Made by a program: the position numbers and the translations under genes. This document shows, one piece after another, positions 1 through 9,987 of a stretch of DNA of 62,714 nt. Numbering within the stretch: the stretch's first letter is position 1; each line of letters opens with the position of its first letter. The DNA lies in the NCBI GenBank assembly GCA_003211515.1, contig QCSN01000009.1, positions 1 through 62,714 of the forward strand, in the 5' to 3' direction. Below the pieces are notes generated by a model. That model was given only the letters and a program-made list of their open reading frames with translations, was not told the origin of the DNA and did not search any database. The stretch comes from Synechococcus sp. AG-670-F04 (lineage in GTDB: Bacteria; Cyanobacteriota; Cyanobacteriia; PCC-6307; Cyanobiaceae).

Positions 1-83
1 CGTTCACTGTTTTTTTGCGGGGAGAGGAATTCAAACTATGTTGGAGTCTGTTTTGACTCTTCAAAGCAGTATGGACAATATAT

Positions 84-845
84 GTGGTGCGAGGACAGCC
101 GGTCGCACCCTTCACGATTTATGGATTCAATGAGAATGTTAAAGATTTTTTTTCTAGGTTAGATGCTGGCGGCAAGATCAATTTTGTTCTATTTGATAAG
201 CCAAGAGTCCTTGCTTTGTCCGCTCTGGAGGGTGGTTGTCACCTCAGTGACGCTCTCAATGCAAGCGATTCCGCCCGGCTTGATCCGGCTTTGTTCAAAA
301 CTTTGCAGCACCAGGCCAGTTTTATTGCATCGACTGGTTTGACGCAGTCATCTGATTTCAATTGTGAGTTTCTCGAGGCAGGTTTGCTTGAGTTTTTTGC
401 ACCAACGTGTAAGACAAGTCTTAATCCTCTGTCGTCTCATGGTTTCAGAACAGGTTTGATGAATGATTGTATTGGGTGGGGTCTGCAAAATCCACATGAT
501 GCCATCACATTGGATCGCCTTTCTTCTCTTCTGTTTGCTTCGCGTACCACGATAAGTCACAGCTGCAGAGAGATTTTTGGACTTGGTCCAATGGCGCTTT
601 TGAAGCAGATTCGTTTACAGCAGGTCCAATGTGCCCTGTCGAATCCTGAACTGCAGGACCGCATTGGTTTGAATAAAGTTCTGGGTATCGCCAGACACTA
701 CGGATTTCAAAGTCTCAATCACTTTGCTCGCGATTACAGAACGAGTTTTGGGGAGTCTCCCAGGGAAACAATGGCACGGCTTCATGCCTTGATATTTCCT
801 AATTGTGATCCTTCGTCTGGTTGCTTTGCCGCCATAGACGAATGA
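84..845 (+). CDS. AraC-family transcriptional regulator, 5' end doubtful
   Basis: The C-terminal third (roughly residues 140-235) is an AraC/XylS-type double helix-turn-helix; the second helix pair shows the typical pattern HYGFQSLNHFARDYRTSFGE followed by SPRE. The N-terminal part would be the ligand or dimerisation domain but is not recognisable to a named effector class. The only start in this frame is GTG, giving 253 residues, short of the usual 280-320. A second open frame runs from the window edge through ATG 38 to a stop at 129-131 and also reads like protein (MLESVLTLQSSMD), so the true N-terminus may lie in that frame with a frameshift near position 80. Function as a DNA-binding regulator is well supported; regulon unknown. 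The gene is followed by ilvC after about 190 bases. Confidence 0.75.
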   Translation: MVRGQPVAPFTIYGFNENVKDFFSRLDAGGKINFVLFDKPRVLALSALEGGCHLSDALNASDSARLDPALFKTLQHQASFIASTGLTQSSDFNCEFLEAGLLEFFAPTCKTSLNPLSSHGFRTGLMNDCIGWGLQNPHDAITLDRLSSLLFASRTTISHSCREIFGLGPMALLKQIRLQQVQCALSNPELQDRIGLNKVLGIARHYGFQSLNHFARDYRTSFGESPRETMARLHALIFPNCDPSSGCFAAIDE

Positions 846-1000
846 ATGAGAGGTTCGATGTGATGCTCAATTCTTGGGTTTTCCACGACGTCTGTCGTGC
901 TTTGTCAGACCGAATGATGCGTTTTGATGGGCATCTTGATTTTGCTCTTTAACAGCGATCTCCGGATTGCAGCTCCGGTCTTGATGCGCCAACTGCGTAA

Positions 1001-2032
<1,032 letters not shown>

Positions 2033-2135
2033 GTTCAACACCGATATGCCGCCCTGGTGGAATCAACGTCGCTGGGGCGGTGCTCAAGCAGGGGCCAGCC
2101 TCACGCTGGCCTCCAATTCCAGGCTGCTTAGTGGG

Positions 2136-2756
2136 ATGACGACATCACCACTGATCAACGGCCTGCTTCCGGCAACTACCACGCTTCCAGCCCACCTCCC
2201 GCTTCGGCGCCGCTCCACGGGCTTTGGTCTCCAACTGGCCAGTGCCCTTGTGATGATTTGTCTTTGCGTGGCGGCCATCGCCGGATTCAGCACGCGGCGG
2301 CCCTGGGGAATGGCCACATTGCTGCTGGCCGCCTTGATGATGACCCTTGGCCAGGATTTGAGTCGGCTGCCATTGCAGCGAGATGTCCTGAGGTCTGGAG
2401 GTCTTGAGTTCCGTCAGTTGAGACGTGGAAGTGAACTTTGCGTGGTGGTCGGGTCTCTGTTGACGGGATTGATCGTCTGTCATGCCAGGCCGGGTTGGTT
2501 GGCAACGTTTCTGTTCATCCCTGTGGCCTGGTTGGCTGCTTGCTGCGATCTTCAACAGGTCGAGCGAATCACTGACGACGACCCGGCAGCTGGCTGGCAG
2601 ATCCTGCAACGGTCCGGGGCGATCGGCGGCCTGGTAGGCATCCCGTTGATGGGAGGCTTCGCTCGGCTGCTGGGGCTCCCCTTTGCACTGCCCCTCAATC
2701 TCGGCCTGTTTTGCCTGGCTCCGCTGCTGCTCCGATCCCGCCTGCAACGCAGTTGA
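2136..2756 (+). CDS. Hypothetical integral membrane protein upstream of cbiB
   Basis: A 206-residue hydrophobic protein with about five predicted membrane segments, arranged as two pairs around a charged loop (FRQLRRGSE) and a last hairpin near the C-terminus. I do not recognise a family. ATG 2136 is preferred because the 30 residues before it, reachable from ATG 2046, overlap a G+C-rich inverted repeat and look non-coding; the longer form cannot be excluded. Its stop codon shares one base with the start of cbiB (TGATG), so the two are translationally coupled, which suggests but does not prove a link to cobalamin synthesis or transport. Confidence 0.7.
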   Translation: MTTSPLINGLLPATTTLPAHLPLRRRSTGFGLQLASALVMICLCVAAIAGFSTRRPWGMATLLLAALMMTLGQDLSRLPLQRDVLRSGGLEFRQLRRGSELCVVVGSLLTGLIVCHARPGWLATFLFIPVAWLAACCDLQQVERITDDDPAAGWQILQRSGAIGGLVGIPLMGGFARLLGLPFALPLNLGLFCLAPLLLRSRLQRS

Positions 2757-3778
2757 TGGTCTGCGAAACCACATTCTTCGCGGTAATTCTTGCCGCTGTT
2801 GTTGATCAATGCATCGGTGATCCTCGCTGGTGCCTTCACCCTGTTGTGGTGATGGGGTGGTGTATCTCACGGTTGCGCTCCATTGCTGAAGCCCTCGCGC
2901 AAAACAAGCCGTGGCGCCTTCGTTTCGCAGGTGCTGTGATCACCCTGCTCCTGGTCGGATCCAGTTGCGGATTGGGGTGGTGCATCGAACGCCTTGTGAT
3001 GTTCAGGGAGCCACCGTTGTTTTGGACTGGTTTCACATTGTTGGTTTTCGGCCTGGCGAGTTGCCTTGCTGCCCGCAGCCTGCGGGAAAGTGTCTTGTCT
3101 GTGCTTGTGGCGCTGCCTTCAGCCCAGGACGATGCAAATCTCTCAAGGGCTCGAAACCAGCTCAGCTGGATCGTTGGCAGGGATGTAACGCGATTGGACA
3201 GGCAGCAGATTCTGAGGGCTGCAGCGGAAAGTGCCTCGGAAAATGCGGTTGATGGTTTGTTTGCCCCTTTGTTCTGGATGGTTGTTGGAAGTTTGCTTTG
3301 GCAATGGTCCGACCTTTTGCCTGGCCCCTTGGCGTTGGCCTGGGGTTTCAAAGCCGCGAGCACCCTTGATTCCATGCTGGGGTATCGGCGAGACCAATTG
3401 CTTTGGCTGGGAACAGCCGGGGCGCGACTGGATGACCTGCTTACCTGGTTGCCCTGCCGGCTGGTGATGGTGTCCTTGCCACTGGTCAGTTGTCCGATTT
3501 GGACGATGCCAGCTCTTGTTGCCGCTGCAGAGCGTGATGGAGCCATGGACCCCTCTCCCAATGCAGGTCGATCAGAGGCGATTTATGCCCACTGTGCGGG
3601 TGTTTCTCTGGGAGGGTTGAACCGGTATTCCGACCATTGGGTTGCAAAACCTCAATTGGCTTCACACCATCCGCCCGCCACAGCTGAATCGGTGCGCCTG
3701 ATCCTGAATTTGACGGGCCGCCTTGAACTGTTCTGGTTGATGATGGCTGCGTTGATGATGAAATGGTTGCCATGTTGA
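2756..3778 (+). CDS. cbiB: Adenosylcobinamide-phosphate synthase CbiB/CobD
   Basis: Membrane enzyme that attaches aminopropanol (or its phosphate) to adenosylcobyric acid in late cobalamin or pseudocobalamin synthesis. The N-terminal signature GDPRWCLHPVVVMG, the ESASENAVDGLFAPLFW block, the KAASTLDSMLGYR segment and DPSPNAGRSEA are all characteristic. Several membrane segments are spread over 340 residues, the normal length. ATG 2756 overlaps the upstream stop codon; an extension to 2711 would run inside the upstream gene and is rejected. A second corrin-pathway gene, cobL, sits about 32 kb downstream. No cobalamin riboswitch was seen upstream. Confidence 0.93.
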   Translation: MVCETTFFAVILAAVVDQCIGDPRWCLHPVVVMGWCISRLRSIAEALAQNKPWRLRFAGAVITLLLVGSSCGLGWCIERLVMFREPPLFWTGFTLLVFGLASCLAARSLRESVLSVLVALPSAQDDANLSRARNQLSWIVGRDVTRLDRQQILRAAAESASENAVDGLFAPLFWMVVGSLLWQWSDLLPGPLALAWGFKAASTLDSMLGYRRDQLLWLGTAGARLDDLLTWLPCRLVMVSLPLVSCPIWTMPALVAAAERDGAMDPSPNAGRSEAIYAHCAGVSLGGLNRYSDHWVAKPQLASHHPPATAESVRLILNLTGRLELFWLMMAALMMKWLPC

Positions 3779-3966
3779 GAACAAGCCTGGTTCTGATTGC
3801 ATGTCTTCTGTCTACTGCCCTTGGTGCAGAAGCCAAAACAACACGAACATTCAGCGGTTCGAATCCTGGTGAAGTGGAAAAAAATGCACGTAAAGCTGGT
3901 TTCAGCTATCCAGACGGTGAAATGCAGTGCTCCTCTCGATGCACGCAACGTTGGGCTAAGGAATAA
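3772..3966 (+). CDS. Small secreted hypothetical protein
   Basis: About 64 residues, with a signal peptide (MLRTSLVLIACLLSTALGAEA) followed by a short mature part containing two cysteines in CSSRC. The start overlaps the last codons of cbiB, so it is probably co-transcribed; ATG 3763 is an alternative start three codons earlier. Function unknown. The mature part is too short for a confident family call. Confidence 0.6.
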   Translation: MLRTSLVLIACLLSTALGAEAKTTRTFSGSNPGEVEKNARKAGFSYPDGEMQCSSRCTQRWAKE

Positions 3967-4005
3967 AAAGGTCTAATTTCAATATCAAGATGGGTCAAGT
4001 TGCCA

Positions 4006-4764
4006 TTAGTACGCCCCGCGATCCATCGGAAGAAGAAGCACTCCGAATGTCCGGAGAATGATCGCGAGATCGAGAGGGAATGATCGTCCGCGGGCATACG
4101 CCAAATCAAGCTTGACGCGTTTGCGGTAGCTCAGATTGTTGCGTCCGCTGACCTGCCAGAGGCCCGTCAGACCAGGACGTACGGATGCCACTTCGTCCAT
4201 ATAACTGCCGTACCGATCCAATTCTTTATCCACAATGGGCCTGGGTCCCACAACACTCATCTCGCCTCTCAGCACGTTGAGAAACTGAGGCAGTTCATCA
4301 AGGCTGGAGCGTCTCAGAAAACGGCCGATCCAGGTGATGCGAGGGTCGCGCCTTAATTTGAAGTCCCGTTCAAACTCCTGGCGAAGTGCCGCATTTTCGG
4401 CAAGAACTTTGTTGAGAACATCATCTGCATCGGCTCTCATCGTCCGGAATTTGATGCAGCCAAAGCGTCGGTAGTTACGTCCGACGCGACGCTGAATGTA
4501 GAAAACAGGACCGGGTGAACTTAACTTCACCAGGAGCGCGAGGCTCAGGAGAATCGGCGCTCCTGCACCAAGGACAGCGAGGGACAGCACAATGTCTCCC
4601 GATCGCTTCAGCCCTCTGCCCATACGGCTTTGTTGCCCAATCAGAGTGCGGGCGTTGAGGAGAGAGGGTGGCGCCGTTGTCACCGCCAGATGGGGGCGGT
4701 AGGAGCCCCGCCCGATGGCGAGACCGGCTGTCTGACGGAGTGATGGCCGGGAGGCCGTCGTCAA
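4006..4764 (-). CDS. Polyprenyl-phosphate sugar-1-phosphate transferase (bacterial sugar transferase)
   Basis: A WcaJ/RfbP/PssY-type initiating enzyme that moves a sugar phosphate onto undecaprenyl phosphate at the start of capsule or exopolysaccharide assembly. It is the short form: one membrane segment (about residues 52-75, after KRSGDI) then the catalytic domain with KFRTMRADA, SLDELPQFLNVLRGEMSVVG, GPRPI and RPGLTGLWQVSGR. The apparent TTG start gives 252 residues; a start at the internal Met before GRGLKRSGD is also possible because the first 47 residues are not conserved in type. It lies 30 bases downstream of a GT4 glycosyltransferase on the same strand, making a small polysaccharide operon. 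Confidence 0.9.
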   Translation of the reverse strand: MTTASRPSLRQTAGLAIGRGSYRPHLAVTTAPPSLLNARTLIGQQSRMGRGLKRSGDIVLSLAVLGAGAPILLSLALLVKLSSPGPVFYIQRRVGRNYRRFGCIKFRTMRADADDVLNKVLAENAALRQEFERDFKLRRDPRITWIGRFLRRSSLDELPQFLNVLRGEMSVVGPRPIVDKELDRYGSYMDEVASVRPGLTGLWQVSGRNNLSYRKRVKLDLAYARGRSFPLDLAIILRTFGVLLLPMDRGAY

Positions 4765-4794
4765 GGCTCAATCTGTGTCTCGCCACACTCAACG

Positions 4795-6024
4795 TCACAC
4801 AGAGAGTTCTGGCATCTCTCCGGGGTCACTCGCCGCAACGTCACAGCTTTGTTGGTGAGCCGACCAGGCTCGCTGCACCACGGCTTGAAACCGGCGTTTG
4901 AACGCTTCCGGACGAAAGCGTTCTGCCCAGATCCTGTTCTGCTCTGCATTAACGTGTGTCCAGAGCATTCGTTCGTGGAACCAGCGCACGGCTTCTGCAA
5001 TCGATTGCGCCGATTGCTCCCGGAAGAGCAGGCCGGTTGGTGCGTCCACATCGCTCTGAAGACAGCGGACGGTATCAAGCAGTCCCCCCTGGGCGAGCCC
5101 GATCACCGGTGCACCGGAAGCCATGGCTTCAACCGGGGCAATGCCGAAGTCCTCAATGCCGGCATAAACGAACGCCCTGCAGGTCGCTAGCAGCGATTCC
5201 ACCTGTTGCTGGGATTGCCGCCCTAGCAGCGTGACTGTGGGGCCTGCCAACCGCTTCAGCTCTTGGAAGTCCGAGCCATCCCCCACAACGATCAAGGGCA
5301 GTCCGAGGTGATTGAACGCTCTGATCACTAGGTCAACACGTTTATAAGGAACAAGTCGGCAAAGGCAGAGATAAAAGTCGTCTCTTGGTTCGTTCCATCG
5401 GAACCGTTGCACGTCCACCGGGGGGTGGACCACCACGGATGAACGATTCCAAAACTTTTGAATCCGACGTGCAGTGAATCGGGAATTTGCAATCAGTTGA
5501 TCGATTCTCTGAGCACTGACGACGTCCCACTGCCGAAGCTTGTGAAGTTGCCAGCGGATGACGGGACCAAGGCCATACCGCGTCAGCGATGAACGTTCTA
5601 GGTAGGCATGCATCTGATCCCACGCGTAACGCACCGGCGTGTGGATGTAGCTGATGTGCAGTTGGTCCGGCGCGGTCAGCACTCCCTTGGCAACCAGGTG
5701 GCTGCTGCTGATGACAAGTTCTGCCGCCTCGAGGTTGATCTGCTCAATCGCATAAGGGAGCAATGGCAGATATTGCTGCACGTGGCTGACACCCCAGGGC
5801 AGGTTTTGAATCCCACTCGTCAGGATGGATCGTCCACACAACCAACTGCTTGATCTGCTGCTTTCGCCCTCCACAAGGGCGACCAGTTGAGGCTGTCTGT
5901 TGAGAGCCTGGAAGAGTTGATCAATCGCCTGGACAACCAGTTCCGCTCCACCGGTTGATCGGGGAGTGAACCATTCATGAACAACTGCTACCCGAGTTGG
6001 CAGATCGTTTGTTGGAACGATCAA
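4795..6024 (-). CDS. Glycosyltransferase family 4 (GT-B, mannosyl/galactosyl type)
   Basis: A retaining GT-B glycosyltransferase likely to extend the lipid-linked sugar laid down by its neighbour. It has the N-terminal acceptor domain with HEWFTPRSTGGAE, the conserved YIHTPVRYAWD stretch and the C-terminal donor domain with GRLVPYKR-type variant CRLVPYKRVDL, VVGDG and the EX7E region EDFGIAPVEAMASGAPVIG. 409 residues is normal. The start in this frame is TTG with no better upstream ATG. It is the first gene of the two-gene minus-strand unit with the sugar transferase; the donor sugar cannot be deduced. Confidence 0.9.
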   Translation of the reverse strand: MIVPTNDLPTRVAVVHEWFTPRSTGGAELVVQAIDQLFQALNRQPQLVALVEGESSRSSSWLCGRSILTSGIQNLPWGVSHVQQYLPLLPYAIEQINLEAAELVISSSHLVAKGVLTAPDQLHISYIHTPVRYAWDQMHAYLERSSLTRYGLGPVIRWQLHKLRQWDVVSAQRIDQLIANSRFTARRIQKFWNRSSVVVHPPVDVQRFRWNEPRDDFYLCLCRLVPYKRVDLVIRAFNHLGLPLIVVGDGSDFQELKRLAGPTVTLLGRQSQQQVESLLATCRAFVYAGIEDFGIAPVEAMASGAPVIGLAQGGLLDTVRCLQSDVDAPTGLLFREQSAQSIAEAVRWFHERMLWTHVNAEQNRIWAERFRPEAFKRRFQAVVQRAWSAHQQSCDVAASDPGEMPELSV

Positions 6025-6086
6025 AAAGAATCACCTCGAACGATACAAAGTCTCTCAGCTGATTGCGGCTCACCCATCTCGTCACG

Positions 6087-6356
6087 ATGCTGTTCATCAT
6101 GGCCAGCACAAGCCTCTCGATCAACGCCCTCCTACAGGACGCTCTCAATGAACCGGATATCGGGATCACCGGACGTTTTCGATGGCATGCAACAGCCATT
6201 GGTATTGCAGCTCTCTGGATCGCATCAGCACCGCCTTCGACCCCTCCGTTCGAGGAAGCAATTCAGGAGGGATTGGAAGTAGGGCTAGATCTCAGTCGAG
6301 AAGAACGGGAATTTCATCAGGTCCAACAGGGCTTGGTTTTGTTGTTCCACTCCTGA
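6087..6356 (+). CDS. Small hypothetical protein with N-terminal hydrophobic segment
   Basis: About 89 residues beginning MLFIMASTSLSINALLQ, divergent from the GT4 gene with about 60 bases between starts. A second hydrophobic stretch (ATAIGIAALWIASAP) is followed by an acidic helix. No family recognised. Codon use looks coding and the acidic tail is protein-like, but there is no independent support. ATG 6063 would add eight residues. Confidence 0.45.
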   Translation: MLFIMASTSLSINALLQDALNEPDIGITGRFRWHATAIGIAALWIASAPPSTPPFEEAIQEGLEVGLDLSREEREFHQVQQGLVLLFHS

Positions 6357-6458
6357 CCGGTTTGCCTGTCCTCGATTTGTGGCGTCTGCAGCAGTCCGCC
6401 AGTGTTTGTATTTTTTCTCCCGAGGGAGATTGAGGAGTGTGTCTAAACCGGAAGACTG

Positions 6459-6713
6459 TTGCGTATGACACCTGGCGAACCGGTTCTCTGTTGGACGATC
6501 ACTTCAGCTCGAACTGAACACATGGGTGATGGTCCGTCCTGTTCGCTGCACCTCTCAACGCTCGATTCCCTCGATTACTGGACCGATGAAGCGATGATGC
6601 CGGTGATGCATCCAACCTCGTCAATGGAGTGGGAGCGCTGGAATCGATTGCGGCTGGAAAAGCACGTCTATCAAATGCTCAAAAAAACCAAGATGCGTCG
6701 ATCCATTGATTGA
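6459..6713 (+). CDS. Small hypothetical protein
   Basis: 84 residues or fewer, soluble, with an aromatic and basic C-terminal helix (EWERWNRLRLEKHVYQMLKK). The pattern looks like a real small cyanobacterial protein rather than a chance frame, yet I cannot assign a family. ATG at 6465 is an alternative start two codons in. It stands alone between the polysaccharide genes and the dioxygenase; the following 260 bases are A+T-rich and hold no gene. Confidence 0.45.
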   Translation: MRMTPGEPVLCWTITSARTEHMGDGPSCSLHLSTLDSLDYWTDEAMMPVMHPTSSMEWERWNRLRLEKHVYQMLKKTKMRRSID

Positions 6714-6977
6714 TAATCTTTTGCCTAATCTTTTTGAATTGTTCTGACTGGTCGGTGCTGTTCAAGTATTGCAAAGCTTATTTTGGTTATTTGCGTTGAG
6801 ATTCTGTGGCCATTTTATGAGGTCAAAATGTGTCCCAATCTTCTATTTGCTTCCCCTTAATCAAAAACTGCCTGTTTTGTGGCCTCGGGCATCGTCCATT
6901 TCGCGTGGGTGGGCAACGCACCAAGATCGTTGGCCGACCTTGATCTGAAGGTTCAGGGAGGCCCTTAGCCTGCCTCC

Positions 6978-7880
6978 ATGCTCTCGTTGATTACACGCAC
7001 CAAGAGTTTCCGAGATCCCTGGGTCGGCCATCCCGTCCTGAACCATCGCTTTCAGTTACACCGCCGCCGGGTTGTGCTGGCGGAAGCGCTTTGTCGGTGG
7101 CGGCGTTGGTTGGGCTTCCGCCATCTTCAATCGCTTCAGCGTGATGGCTACTTGGTGGTCCGGGATTTTCTACCGGATGCACTGTTCGAGTCGCTTCGTG
7201 GAGAGGTTGAGAACCAGCTCTCTCAGGCATTGATCCGGCATCCAGTTCCTGAAAACAACCGCACTGGCTTTCAACCCAAACAACCGTTCCAGGGAGGTTT
7301 CGATCGATTTGACGGCGGTACTCTCAACCGCTTTCTGCATCTCGATCCAACTCACTTCCCTCTTGCATCAGTGGTGTGTCGTGATCAGCGATTCAATCTG
7401 TTCAGTCGACAAGTGATCGGGATTCCAATGGACCCGCACAAACTCGATGTTTATCTCACTGTTCATGGGCGTGAATCTCGGACCCCTGATCTTCAAAAGG
7501 AGTTGCACCGTGACACCTTTTTTCGAGCACTGAAATTCTGGTATTTCCTCCGACCTGTCAAAGCAGACGACGGACCTTTTGAATATGTACCTGGAAGTCA
7601 AACATTGAATCCTGGCCGTCTCCGTTGGGAACAAAGCACGGCAGATTCAGCGATTGCCCATCGCTGCGATCCGGATGTCTCCGGTTCATTCAGGATTCGC
7701 GAGGAGGCCCTGGCGGAACTTGGCCTTCCAGCGCCCGTAGCGATCACCTGTCCAGCCAACACTCTTGTCCTGGCGGACGTGTTCGGATTCCATCGGCGTG
7801 GTCAGGCTCTACCGGGTCGCGAGCGTCTTGCTCTCTACGGATGGAACCGCCCTTATCCGTTCCTGCCGGTGACGTGGTGA
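6978..7880 (+). CDS. Phytanoyl-CoA dioxygenase (PhyH) family Fe(II)/2-oxoglutarate oxygenase
   Basis: A 300-residue non-haem iron oxygenase of the PhyH superfamily. The HxD iron-binding pair is in ELHRDTFFRALKFWYFL (about residues 177-193), and the distal His and the 2-oxoglutarate-binding Arg fit LADVFGFHRRGQALPGRER near residue 265. GPFEYVPGSQ is the usual strand between them. The N-terminal 50 residues are basic. Substrate unknown: the family hydroxylates lipids, amino acids and secondary metabolites. It starts at ATG 6978 and precedes the lyase gene by 22 bases, so they may share a transcript. Confidence 0.85.
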   Translation: MLSLITRTKSFRDPWVGHPVLNHRFQLHRRRVVLAEALCRWRRWLGFRHLQSLQRDGYLVVRDFLPDALFESLRGEVENQLSQALIRHPVPENNRTGFQPKQPFQGGFDRFDGGTLNRFLHLDPTHFPLASVVCRDQRFNLFSRQVIGIPMDPHKLDVYLTVHGRESRTPDLQKELHRDTFFRALKFWYFLRPVKADDGPFEYVPGSQTLNPGRLRWEQSTADSAIAHRCDPDVSGSFRIREEALAELGLPAPVAITCPANTLVLADVFGFHRRGQALPGRERLALYGWNRPYPFLPVTW

Positions 7881-7902
7881 AGTCGGCTGACAGGATGGAG
7901 GA

Positions 7903-8376
7903 ATGAGCGATCACCCCTTTCCTCCTGAAGATCCCGCGGCGTTTCTGAGTCTCTGCGCTGGTGAATGGATGAGCCTGAGAAGTCGTTTCGCGCTTTCTGA
8001 CGGTGACGACGAATGGCATCAGAGTGAACGTGGTGAGGTGACCGTTCGCTTTGAATCATCAGAGTCGGCCTCCCAGCTCGGCGATCTGGTGGTTCAACCC
8101 GCTGACGCCCCCCTCAGCCGACTTGAGTTCTGCGCTGATGGCGCTCTGACCTTCAAGCAACAGGGCGATGAACAGCTTGGTCAGTGGCGGTTCTGGACTG
8201 ATGGCAGTCTGGAACTCACCATTACGAGCCCAGATGGTGTTTTGGTTCAGGAACGGATCTGGTTCACGAGAGTGAACCTTCGATTGAGAAGCACCACAGC
8301 CGTTGATGCCGACGGCGCTCCTCGGGAAGGCAGTTTCTGCACAGATATCCGACGCGTTTCCAAGCCTGCAGCCTGA
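7903..8376 (+). CDS. Phycobiliprotein chromophore lyase, CpcS/CpeS family
   Basis: A 157-residue lipocalin-like beta barrel of the CpcS/CpeS family, which attaches phycobilins to cysteines of phycobiliproteins. Support: the N-terminal [16 protein letters not shown], the repeated beta pattern, and the near C-terminal [17 protein letters not shown] followed by SFCTDIRR. The family is known to bind bilins at conserved Arg/Trp in this barrel. Which bilin and subunit it serves cannot be read from sequence. It sits directly upstream of trmD (7-base gap) rather than in a phycobilisome cluster, as is common for these lyases in the group. Confidence 0.85.
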   Translation: MSDHPFPPEDPAAFLSLCAGEWMSLRSRFALSDGDDEWHQSERGEVTVRFESSESASQLGDLVVQPADAPLSRLEFCADGALTFKQQGDEQLGQWRFWTDGSLELTITSPDGVLVQERIWFTRVNLRLRSTTAVDADGAPREGSFCTDIRRVSKPAA

Positions 8377-8383
8377 AGCCGTG

Positions 8384-9589
8384 ATGGCTCCTTACCGTCT
8401 TGATGTGGTGAGTTTGGCGCCTCAGGCCTTTGAACCACTGACGCAACTTGGAGTGATCGGCCGTGCATTCGCAGCCGGAATTGCTGAACTGCATGTTCAC
8501 AATCCTCGCGATTTCGCACGCGATCGCTACCGCAAGGTGGACGACGTTCCCTATGGGGGAGGCGCAGGGATGGTGCTCAAACCCGAACCCGTTTTCGCGG
8601 CTGTGGAATCAGTGCCTCGGCGAGCTCAGTCGCGAATCGTGCTGATGTCTCCTCAGGGACAGCCGATGCGACAGCAGGATCTCCAGCGCTGGGCAGGCCA
8701 CCACGATCAGTTGATTCTGCTCTGTGGTCACTACGAGGGGTTTGATGAACGCATACGCTCCCTGGCGGATGAAGAGGTGTCTGTCGGTGATTTCGTCCTC
8801 ACCGGCGGAGAACTCCCGGCCATGGCATTGATCAATGGAGTGGTACGGCTTCTCCCTGGGACGGTGGGTACGCCCGAATCGCTTGTGGAGGAGAGTCACA
8901 GCACTGTCCTTCTTGAGCATCCTCACTACACCAGGCCTGCGGAATTCCGATCAATGTCGGTGCCCAATGTTTTGCGGAGTGGTGATCACGGCGCGATTGC
9001 CACCTGGCGTCAGCAACAGCGCGAACTGCGCACAAAGGACCGACGTCCGGATCTCTTTGCCCAGTGGCAGGCCTTAACAATGGAACCGGATTCACATCGC
9101 ACCATGCAGCTGCGCATTGGAAACGGGTATGACATTCATCGGCTCGTTGCAGGCCGCCCGTTGATTCTTGGCGGGGTAACCCTGATCCATCCCGATGGGT
9201 TAGGGCTGGACGGGCACAGTGACGCTGATGTACTGGTGCATGCCGTGATGGATGCTCTGCTCGGTGCACTTTCTTTGGGTGATATTGGGAAGTATTTCCC
9301 CCCGACCGACCCGAAATGGAAGGGGGCAGACAGCCTGATGCTGCTTGAGCAGGTGGTTGGTTTGGTGCGCCAGCGGGCGTGGGAGGTGACGAACGTGGAT
9401 GCTGTTGTGATCGCAGAGCGGCCGAAACTCAAACCTCACATCAAAGCGATGCGTAGCAATATCGCCTCTTGCATCGGTTTGGATCCCGATGCTGTGGGAG
9501 TGAAGGCCACCACCAATGAAAAACTCGGGCCGGAGGGGCGTGAGGAGGGCATCAGTTGCCAGGCGGTCGCCTTGCTGAGCCGTTCATGA
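8384..9589 (+). CDS. trmD-ispF: TrmD-IspF fused reading frame: tRNA (guanine-37-N1)-methyltransferase + MECDP synthase
   Basis: One uninterrupted frame of 401 residues covers two enzymes normally made separately. Residues 1 to about 232 are TrmD, the knotted SAM methylase that makes m1G37 in tRNA, with [27 protein letters not shown] and [15 protein letters not shown]. Residues 241-401 are IspF, 2-C-methyl-D-erythritol 2,4-cyclodiphosphate synthase of the plastid-type isoprenoid pathway, with GNGYDIHRL (metal-binding Asp and His), [31 protein letters not shown] and TTNEKLG. An internal ATG at 9104 sits exactly where a stand-alone IspF would begin, so either a fusion or a coupled internal start is possible. 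TGATG-type coupling follows into the next gene. Confidence 0.92.
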   Translation: MAPYRLDVVSLAPQAFEPLTQLGVIGRAFAAGIAELHVHNPRDFARDRYRKVDDVPYGGGAGMVLKPEPVFAAVESVPRRAQSRIVLMSPQGQPMRQQDLQRWAGHHDQLILLCGHYEGFDERIRSLADEEVSVGDFVLTGGELPAMALINGVVRLLPGTVGTPESLVEESHSTVLLEHPHYTRPAEFRSMSVPNVLRSGDHGAIATWRQQQRELRTKDRRPDLFAQWQALTMEPDSHRTMQLRIGNGYDIHRLVAGRPLILGGVTLIHPDGLGLDGHSDADVLVHAVMDALLGALSLGDIGKYFPPTDPKWKGADSLMLLEQVVGLVRQRAWEVTNVDAVVIAERPKLKPHIKAMRSNIASCIGLDPDAVGVKATTNEKLGPEGREEGISCQAVALLSRS

Positions 9590-9987
9590 AACTCGTTTGT
9601 GCTGCGTTGTTCGCCATCCTGCTTGTGGTTGCAGGGCCGGTTTTGGCAGACGAGATGGTGATTGAGCAGTTGCGTCTTGCTGTGCAAGCCGATCAGCGCG
9701 AGATCTGGTTGGAAGGTGAGCGCCAGACATGGCAACCCTGGCTGGAGAGTCAGCCGGGCTTCCTGGGCAGGGATCTGCTTTGGGATCCGGATCGAGAAGA
9801 AGGGCTGTTGTTGATCCGTTGGGCGAGTCGGGAGCAGTGGAAGTCAATTTCGACAGTCACCGTTCAGCAGGTGCAGGACCAGTTCGACGCGATCACAAAC
9901 AGGGCTCTGGGTCGGCCTGATGGTGCCGGATCAGCCTTCCCTCTGCTGGCGGAAGGTGAGCTGCGGCCCCAGAGACTGAAGGGCTGA
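9586..9987 (+). CDS. TIGR03792-type cyanobacterial protein, exported
   Basis: 133 residues: a signal peptide ([20 protein letters not shown]) then a ferredoxin-like antibiotic-monooxygenase-type fold typical of the uncharacterised TIGR03792 cyanobacterial family, seen in [20 protein letters not shown] and [14 protein letters not shown]. Its ATG overlaps the ispF stop by four bases, and its own stop overlaps the next start by one base, so the run trmD-ispF / this gene / larB is a single translationally coupled unit. Biochemical role unknown. Confidence 0.82.
   Translation: MKLVCAALFAILLVVAGPVLADEMVIEQLRLAVQADQREIWLEGERQTWQPWLESQPGFLGRDLLWDPDREEGLLLIRWASREQWKSISTVTVQQVQDQFDAITNRALGRPDGAGSAFPLLAEGELRPQRLKG

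Noticed and set aside
2040-2135. G+C-rich inverted repeat CCGCCC/GGGCGG as an ilvC terminator
   Set aside because: No T run follows and the arms are far apart; retained only as an argument for the later start of the next gene.
2145-3561. Long minus-strand frames opposite the membrane protein and cbiB genes
   Set aside because: They are the antisense of well-supported genes, rich in Arg, Gln and Ser as expected for antisense of G+C-rich coding sequence, and have no domain features.
3855-3875. GGTTCGAATCC, a tRNA T-loop-like sequence
   Set aside because: It lies inside the small secreted protein frame and no acceptor stem, anticodon arm or D-loop can be built around it.
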